Of a DNA stretch of 6,800 nucleotides, positions 1 through 3,803 are shown in pieces. The translations under genes and the position numbers were made by a program. Origin of the DNA: an uncultured Alphaproteobacteria bacterium (GTDB taxonomy: Bacteria; Pseudomonadota; Alphaproteobacteria; CAAHEQ01; UBA3637). The first letter of the stretch is position 1; every line of letters begins with the position of its first letter. Below the pieces are notes generated by a model. The model saw nothing but the letters and a program-made list of their open reading frames with translations. It was not told the DNA's origin and searched no databases. The stretch lies in contig CANREI010000065.1 in NCBI GenBank assembly GCA_947629595.1, positions 1 to 6,800 of the forward strand, read 5' to 3'.

Positions 1-6
1 ATTTTT

Positions 7-28
7 AAGGCGTTAATGCCTTGTTTTC
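7..28 (+). terminator. Weak terminator-like stem-loop at the left edge
   Basis: A 5-bp stem (AAGGC at 7-11, GCCTT at 18-22) with a 6-nt loop is followed by GTTTTC and more T-rich sequence. This could end a plus-strand transcript entering from the left. The stem is short and the T-tract is interrupted, and no gene is visible on that side, so the call is weak. Confidence 0.25.
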
Positions 29-33
29 ATTAT

Positions 34-54
34 TTGAGAGATTCTTTCTCTCAA
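34..54. other. Perfect 8-bp stem-loop
   Basis: TTGAGAGA (34-41) and TCTCTCAA (47-54) pair perfectly around a 5-nt loop. Neither strand has a proper T-tract after it, so it is not a convincing intrinsic terminator. On the minus strand it begins about six bases downstream of the promoter-like unit at 60-88. If that unit is active, the hairpin would lie at the very 5' end of the leftward RNA. No coding sequence was found in the first 55 bp. Confidence 0.35.
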
Positions 55-55
55 T

Positions 56-77
56 AAATAGCATAAAATAAACGTAC
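56..77 (+). repeat. 22-bp direct repeat, left copy
   Basis: These 22 bases are identical, on the same strand, to 2155-2176. The last six (ACGTAC, 72-77) are also the left tip of the 152-bp element; the other 16 lie outside it. The two elements are inverted relative to each other, yet their left flanks are in the same orientation. The minus strand of the repeat contains the TATGCT of the promoter-like unit. Confidence 0.85.
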
Positions 78-88
78 GATTTTTGCAA
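60..88 (-). promoter_or_regulatory. Promoter-like unit at the left element tip, pointing left
   Basis: On the minus strand TTGCAA (83-88) lies exactly 17 bp upstream of TATGCT (60-65). Each hexamer matches four of six bases of the sigma70 consensus. TTGCAA comes from the end of the 152-bp element and TATGCT from the 22-bp direct repeat. The same arrangement and spacing recurs at 2159-2187. It points out of the window, and no gene is visible within the first 55 bp. Activity is inferred from pattern only. Confidence 0.3.
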
Positions 89-223
89 CACTTTTTTTTG
101 ATTTTTTTAAAAAAAATTTATTTTGGTCGGAATTTATTGATTTTTCGAGTGTTTTTGAAGGGGCATTTTGGGCGTTTTGAGGGCAATTTTTACCCCCGAA
201 TCCGCGTTGCATTAAAAGTACGT
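72..223 (+). repeat. 152-bp inverted-repeat element, copy A (MITE-like)
   Basis: This 152-bp block matches the reverse complement of 2171-2322 without gaps, with 13 mismatches by my hand alignment (about 91% identity). Mismatches cluster in the poly-T/poly-A stretch and around 163-196. The left tip is ACGTAC-N6-TGCAAC, and the reverse complement of the right tip has the same form, so the element carries short imperfect terminal inverted repeats. The interior is AT-rich with T-run/A-run palindromes. It encodes no recognisable transposase. A non-autonomous MITE-type or palindromic intergenic repeat is the best fit; family unknown. It lies downstream of the pilin-like gene. Confidence 0.8.
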
Positions 224-362
224 TTTTTTGGAACAGGAAAATTAAGTTACCAAAAATTTATATCACTTTTTTACCTTTATATATCTAATTAAAAATTAAG
301 GTAAAATTATTTTTTTATAAAAAATTTTGAGCCATAAAATAAAAGAAATTTTTCTTTTCTTC
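224..362. other. AT-rich non-coding stretch after the pilin-like gene
   Basis: This very AT-rich interval between element A and the pilin-like stop codon holds no supportable gene. It contains a perfect 9-bp inverted repeat, TTTTACCTT (269-277) and AAGGTAAAA (298-306), around a 20-nt loop. On the plus strand this is followed by a T-rich run. It also contains the 8-bp hairpin at 341-358. It is probably the 3' untranslated or spacer part of the cassette. Confidence 0.5.
341..358 (-). terminator. Possible AT-only terminator of the pilin-like gene
   Basis: AAAAGAAA (341-348) and TTTCTTTT (351-358) form a perfect 8-bp stem with a 2-nt gap, starting five bases beyond the pilin-like stop codon. On the minus strand the stem is followed by ATTTTATGG, a short interrupted T-run. 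Position fits a terminator, but the stem has only two G-C pairs and a tight loop, so strength is doubtful. Confidence 0.35.
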
Positions 363-2132
363 TCATTTCTGTTTTATTTGATGGCAGAACGGATTATCTC
401 CGCCTGCTTTCCCCGGATAATAACGATTACGATGAATCACACTACCGCTATTGAGCCTGAGAACCCATGAGTCGCAACCGGGCCCCTTGTTTCTCATCCA
501 TAAATAGTGCCATTCTCCGCCATACATTTTTATGAATTCTTGAATGATTGATGATACATTATTATACCGTACTGACGGTGATGATGGAGATTCACCGGCC
601 TCGGCTTTACAATATCCCATTTTTTCCTTAGAAATATCAGGAGTATCTTGATCATTATAGCACTGCCAATCAATATCTTCCCAACCACCCATAAATTGGG
701 GCTGACTGGCAGGATCCAGGCATTGTGATTCATCTCCGCCTGTTTGTGCGGCACAAAACCGGCAAGCACTATACCATGTCATATATTGACCTGATCCATA
801 AAAGTTTTCCCCTCCGATGTCAGTTGCTTGTTCACTTATCAGATCAGCCTTCACACGCCGACACTGTCCCCCGATATAATCAGGATCTTCATTTGAAAAT
901 TCAATATCGCAAGCATATCCGTATCTCATAAAGCAATAGTAACCGGATTTACCATTCACATTGCATTCTTGATTTGTATGGCACGAAGTCACAACACATT
1001 CTTTAAATTCATCGCTCCAACTTTCACCTTCGGGACAGAGTTCGCATTCGCCTGTATTCATATTGCAAACGGGATTCATTTCTTTATCGGTACAATGCTC
1101 ATCAGCCGTACAGGTAACACACTTGTTTAACGTATCACTCCACCGGTTAGGACACGGTTCGCACTTATTGTTTTCATTGCAAATCGGCTTCTCCGTTCCT
1201 TTTTTAAGACAATCGCCATCTTCTGTGCATTCCACGCAACTTGTTCCGTTCCAAACACCGCTGTCACATGTTTTACAAACATTATTTTCACAATAATCTG
1301 TATTATAGGGGCAATCATCATCTGCCGTGCATTCCACACAAACATGACGAGTCTCATCACAGAACGGTGTGCTTTCTAATTCTTTACAATCATCATCTCT
1401 TTCACAATGTGTTAAATCTGATACGGTTTCTCCCGAAAATACGGCATATAAATCATTTTCTCCTTCTTGACAAGTACCCCCTTCCTCATATTCCGAATCG
1501 TTTACAGAAAAAGCAATTAAATTATCCATGCCGTTAATGAGACGTATGAGCGGTTGACATACGCCGTCCGGAATTTTGGGTAATTCAATAAAATAAGCAT
1601 TTGCAATTTGGCATGAAACGGTTTCATCGGAAATAATATCATTTTCATCAACATATTTGCATCCGAAAGCGGTTTCATAACCGTTAAAATTGATTTTATT
1701 CTCATCGTAAGGCGCCCCGAGGGTTAATTTTTCCGTGCCTTGGGCGATTTTTATTTGCGCATCCGTACGCATCATATTCATTTCATGCGCAATTTGATTC
1801 GCCTGATAATGATTCATTGCCAATCTGTATCCCACAATCCCGCCGAGCGATAAAACCCCGATAATGGCCAAAACGCCCAGCATTTCAACCATTGAACGCC
1901 CGTCTTGTGAGTGTATTTTGATTCTGTTTTGTTTTCCTGCTTCCCCGCATATAGTTTTCGGTTCATTGCTTTGTATATATTCTGTTTGTGATTGATTTTG
2001 AATTTGTTTTAAGTGTTTTTTTTCGAATTGTTTTGTCATTTTCCGACTCCCCGTTTCCCCTGGTGCGATTTGTTCTTTATTTCCTTGTGTTTCCGCGTGT
2101 TTTAACTGATTTTTTCTTGCATATTTCGTCAT
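363..2132 (-). CDS. Type IV pilin-like protein with Cys-rich repeats and a lectin/DUF1566-like C-terminus
   Basis: A 589-residue protein. Residues 1-78 form a polar, basic leader. A prepilin-peptidase-type site follows (QDG78|R79-SMVE83, with the conserved Glu at mature position 5), then a hydrophobic helix at about 84-106. Such proteins are cleaved by prepilin peptidase and held in the inner membrane or assembled into type IV pilus or type II secretion-like fibres. Residues 243-408 hold about five tandem Cys modules, roughly C-x5-C-x6-9-C-x4-6-C-x2-C-x9-12-C, probably disulfide-bonded outside the cytoplasm. Residues 427-589 contain MTWYSACRFCAA and WVLRLNSGSV, reminiscent of DUF1566 or C-type-lectin-like domains; this is a guess from motif style. 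The leader is far longer than usual, and an internal start at Met32 is plausible. A promoter-like unit lies at 2159-2187, and inverted 152-bp elements bracket the gene. The exact role is unknown: adhesin, minor pilin or surface sensor. Confidence 0.85.
   Translation of the reverse strand: MTKYARKNQLKHAETQGNKEQIAPGETGSRKMTKQFEKKHLKQIQNQSQTEYIQSNEPKTICGEAGKQNRIKIHSQDGRSMVEMLGVLAIIGVLSLGGIVGYRLAMNHYQANQIAHEMNMMRTDAQIKIAQGTEKLTLGAPYDENKINFNGYETAFGCKYVDENDIISDETVSCQIANAYFIELPKIPDGVCQPLIRLINGMDNLIAFSVNDSEYEEGGTCQEGENDLYAVFSGETVSDLTHCERDDDCKELESTPFCDETRHVCVECTADDDCPYNTDYCENNVCKTCDSGVWNGTSCVECTEDGDCLKKGTEKPICNENNKCEPCPNRWSDTLNKCVTCTADEHCTDKEMNPVCNMNTGECELCPEGESWSDEFKECVVTSCHTNQECNVNGKSGYYCFMRYGYACDIEFSNEDPDYIGGQCRRVKADLISEQATDIGGENFYGSGQYMTWYSACRFCAAQTGGDESQCLDPASQPQFMGGWEDIDWQCYNDQDTPDISKEKMGYCKAEAGESPSSPSVRYNNVSSIIQEFIKMYGGEWHYLWMRNKGPGCDSWVLRLNSGSVIHRNRYYPGKAGGDNPFCHQIKQK
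2037..2060 (-). promoter_or_regulatory. Second ribosome binding site and alternative start (Met32)
   Basis: Inside the pilin-like reading frame GGGGAG (2047-2052) precedes an in-frame ATG (2037-2039) by 7 nt. That is as good as the site at the first ATG. The surrounding sequence resembles that around the first start, suggesting that a segment carrying RBS plus start codon was duplicated. Starting here would shorten the leader from 78 to 47 residues. Confidence 0.45.
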
Positions 2133-2143
2133 TTTTTACTCCC
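2130..2143 (-). promoter_or_regulatory. Ribosome binding site for the first pilin-like start
   Basis: GGGAG (2139-2143) stands 6 nt upstream of the ATG at 2130-2132. This supports the long 589-codon reading, although the internal site at 2037-2060 is equally good. The start codon overlaps, as ATGA, the TGA that closes the open frame running through element B. Confidence 0.6.
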
Positions 2144-2154
2144 GTTGCTGATAG

Positions 2155-2176
2155 AAATAGCATAAAATAAACGTAC
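2155..2176 (+). repeat. 22-bp direct repeat, right copy
   Basis: Identical on the same strand to 56-77. Its final ACGTAC (2171-2176) is the left tip of element B, and the remaining 16 bp separate the element from the pilin-like leader region. Its minus strand supplies the -10-like TATGCT. Confidence 0.85.
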
Positions 2177-2187
2177 CTTTAATGCAA
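2159..2187 (-). promoter_or_regulatory. Candidate promoter of the pilin-like gene, formed by the element end
   Basis: On the minus strand TTGCAT (2182-2187, inside element B) is 17 bp upstream of TATGCT (2159-2164, in the 22-bp direct repeat). Matches to TTGACA and TATAAT are three and four of six. The start of transcription would fall near 2152, leaving a leader of about 20 nt that holds the GGGAG site. It is weaker than the ankyrin-gene promoter, but its spacing and composition repeat exactly at 60-88. Confidence 0.4.
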
Positions 2188-2322
2188 CGCGGATTCGGGG
2201 GCAAAATTTACCCACAAAAAGCCAAAAATGACCCTTCAAAAACACTCGAAAAATCAATAAATTCCGGCCAAAATAAATTTTTTTTAAAATTTTAAAAAAA
2301 AAGTGTTGCAAAAATCGTACGT
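2171..2322 (-). repeat. 152-bp inverted-repeat element, copy B (MITE-like)
   Basis: The inverted partner of 72-223, the same length with no gaps. It starts ACGTAC-CTTTAA-TGCAAC, and on the other strand its other end starts ACGTAC-GATTTT-TGCAAC. It sits 38 bp upstream of the pilin-like start codon, so it must supply or abut that gene's promoter. Its right tip overlaps a further copy of the end motif (2320-2333), as though another element once abutted it and shared the terminal bases. Confidence 0.8.
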
Positions 2323-2333
2323 TTAATGCAACG
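2320..2333 (-). repeat. Extra element-end motif abutting copy B
   Basis: CGTTGCATTAAACG on the minus strand matches the inner end of the 152-bp element (CGTTGCATTAAAAG at 205-218; CGTTGCATTAAAGG at 2176-2189). It overlaps the last three bases of element B. The rest of an element does not follow, so it looks like a remnant or a solo protein-binding site. Confidence 0.6.
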
Positions 2334-2340
2334 CCAAATA

Positions 2341-2357
2341 TTCTTGTTTTTCAAGAA
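2341..2357 (-). terminator. Possible weak terminator downstream of the ankyrin gene
   Basis: TTCTTG (2341-2346) and CAAGAA (2352-2357) form a 6-bp stem with a 5-nt loop. It lies 66 bp beyond the ankyrin stop and is followed on the minus strand only by TATTTGG. It is weak, and it is the only stem-loop I see between the ankyrin gene and element B. Confidence 0.25.
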
Positions 2358-2375
2358 GTTAAACAAAAAAACACC

Positions 2376-2389
2376 CGTTTAACGCAACG
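2376..2389 (-). repeat. Second solo element-end motif
   Basis: CGTTGCGTTAAACG on the minus strand differs by one base from the motif at 2320-2333. It lies between that site and the ankyrin stop codon. No element body adjoins it. Confidence 0.5.
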
Positions 2390-2422
2390 TTTTTTCTTGA
2401 ATTGATTGATGAGAGAAATTTC

Positions 2423-3700
2423 TTATTCCGGCAAATGCCTGTCAACTTTGGGAACAAGCGTTTCCGCCGTTTCCGTTGTTTCACGAACCCGCGAAAAAGA
2501 AGATAACGTTTGATTCTCTTTTGTCGGTGAACTATTTTCCGCCTCAGCCGACTTTTTTTGCGCCTGATACAACGAATTGTGAAGTGTTGAAAGCGACTCC
2601 TTTTCGAAATCCGAATCATTTCCCGAAACGGGAATTAACAAATCTTCCGCTTTTTGTGCAACAGGCGGAAAATAAATATAAACATGATTTTGGCGCAAAA
2701 CTTCTTCCAAATTCTGATGATTTAATAAAGAATACATTTGAGCAACGGTTCTGCCGCGGTAATTATAAACATCAACGGCCGCGCCCTTTTGATGCAACAA
2801 GTCAAACATTTCATATTGTCCGCTGCATGCCGCCGCAGTTAACGGAAAAAGACCTTCCGCATTTTCCTGATTCAAATCGGCCCCGTGTTGCACCAACAAA
2901 TCAATTACCCGCTCGTTATTTCCGTAAACACCGTACATTATTGTGCCGTTACGAGCGTTATCAAGCGCATTCACGTGCGCACCCGCCTTTAACAAGGCCT
3001 CAACCGCTTGTTCGTCACCCTGCCTTGCGGCCAGCATTAACGGCGTTTGTCCGCTGAAATTACAGGCGTTCACGTTCGCCTTGTTTGCCAACAAAAAATC
3101 ACGCAACACATTATTTCGATTTTCAACGGCAATGTGTAACAACGTGTTTTGCGACTGATTGCAACTTTCCACGCCTTTTTCGGCATAGGGCAACAGCAGC
3201 TTTAAAATTTCAAACCGTTCGGGCTTTTGCGCCGCCTTTGTCAGAACCGTTTCGCCGCCGATTTCAAACCGATCAACATCCGGCGTGTCACTGCCGTATA
3301 AGTAAGACTGAACGTTTTGATATAAATTTTTTTCAACGGCATACCACAACGCCGAACGATTTTTCTTATCCGATGCGTTTAAATTAACGGGACATTTTGC
3401 CATAACATAATTAAACACCGCCGAATCTTGATTGCACGCGGCATAGTGCCCGACGGAACGACCCTCTTTATCTTTAACATACAGATCGGGATCGTTTTTC
3501 AACAAGGCTTCTATCTCCTCACGCGAGCCGTTTTGACATAAATATAAAAGGGCGGAACAGCCGTTTGCATCTTTTACGTTCACATCGGCGCCCCGATCCA
3601 AAAAATGTTGCGCTTGCTTTAAATTTCCGGCGGAAACGGCCAATAAAAACGCTTTATTTAATTTTTTTTGCTCGGCCGATGAGAGTCTTTTTATTTTCAT
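2423..3700 (-). CDS. Ankyrin-repeat protein of unknown function
   Basis: A 425-residue protein built from about ten ankyrin repeats (roughly residues 14-338). Clear examples are GADVNVKDANGCSALLYLC, QTPLMLAARQGDEQAVEALLKAGAHVNALD and HGADLNQENAEGLFPLTAAACSGQ. Repeats near residues 115-180 are more divergent. Residues 341-425 form a charged, Ser/Glu/Thr-rich, probably disordered tail. No signal peptide, membrane helix or catalytic domain is visible, so it is likely cytoplasmic, or exported by a pathway that leaves no N-terminal mark. Ankyrin arrays bind other proteins, and some are secreted effectors in host-associated bacteria, but nothing here proves that role. The ATG has AAGGA 5 nt upstream, and a consensus promoter lies at 3725-3753, so the gene can be expressed independently of mfd. 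Confidence 0.93.
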   Translation of the reverse strand: MKIKRLSSAEQKKLNKAFLLAVSAGNLKQAQHFLDRGADVNVKDANGCSALLYLCQNGSREEIEALLKNDPDLYVKDKEGRSVGHYAACNQDSAVFNYVMAKCPVNLNASDKKNRSALWYAVEKNLYQNVQSYLYGSDTPDVDRFEIGGETVLTKAAQKPERFEILKLLLPYAEKGVESCNQSQNTLLHIAVENRNNVLRDFLLANKANVNACNFSGQTPLMLAARQGDEQAVEALLKAGAHVNALDNARNGTIMYGVYGNNERVIDLLVQHGADLNQENAEGLFPLTAAACSGQYEMFDLLHQKGAAVDVYNYRGRTVAQMYSLLNHQNLEEVLRQNHVYIYFPPVAQKAEDLLIPVSGNDSDFEKESLSTLHNSLYQAQKKSAEAENSSPTKENQTLSSFSRVRETTETAETLVPKVDRHLPE

Positions 3701-3705
3701 TTGTA

Positions 3706-3710
3706 TCCTT
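3706..3710 (-). promoter_or_regulatory. Ribosome binding site of the ankyrin gene
   Basis: AAGGA stands 5 nt upstream of the ATG at 3698-3700, which fixes this as the start codon. Confidence 0.7.
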
Positions 3711-3724
3711 TATTATTCGGACTG

Positions 3725-3753
3725 ATTATATCACTTAAATGAACGCTTGTCAA
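3725..3753 (-). promoter_or_regulatory. Perfect-consensus sigma70 promoter for the ankyrin gene
   Basis: On the minus strand TTGACA (3748-3753), a 17-bp spacer and TATAAT (3725-3730) match both consensus hexamers at all twelve positions. Transcription should begin near 3718, giving a 5' untranslated region of about 18 nt that includes AAGGA. This predicts strong transcription unless repressed; no obvious operator palindrome overlaps it. Confidence 0.85.
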
Positions 3754-3803
3754 CGAATTTTGACCTGTTGCACCGTTTTTCCGCCCCTTTTTAAAAAGAC
3801 AGC

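Noticed and set aside
83..292. Plus-strand 69-codon frame in element A
   Set aside because: TTG start without a ribosome binding site, in poly-T/poly-A repeat DNA. Comparison with copy B shows mostly amino-acid-changing differences, not a conserved protein.
1180..1420. CRISPR-like or tandem DNA repeat suggested by the regularly spaced Cys modules
   Set aside because: The periodicity is at the protein level with unit lengths of 34-43 residues. The DNA of the units is diverged and lies inside an intact reading frame.
2171..2322. Complete insertion sequence
   Set aside because: The element is only 152 bp with no transposase, and the 72-2322 span encodes only the pilin-like protein.
2476..3057. 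193-codon plus-strand open frame
   Set aside because: It lies wholly antisense to the ankyrin gene, whose protein has clear repeats, a Shine-Dalgarno and a promoter. The plus-strand product shows no recognisable domain.
3768..3803. Intrinsic terminator after mfd
   Set aside because: Only the short palindrome CTTTTTAAAAAG is present, with no G-C stem followed by a T-run on the minus strand.
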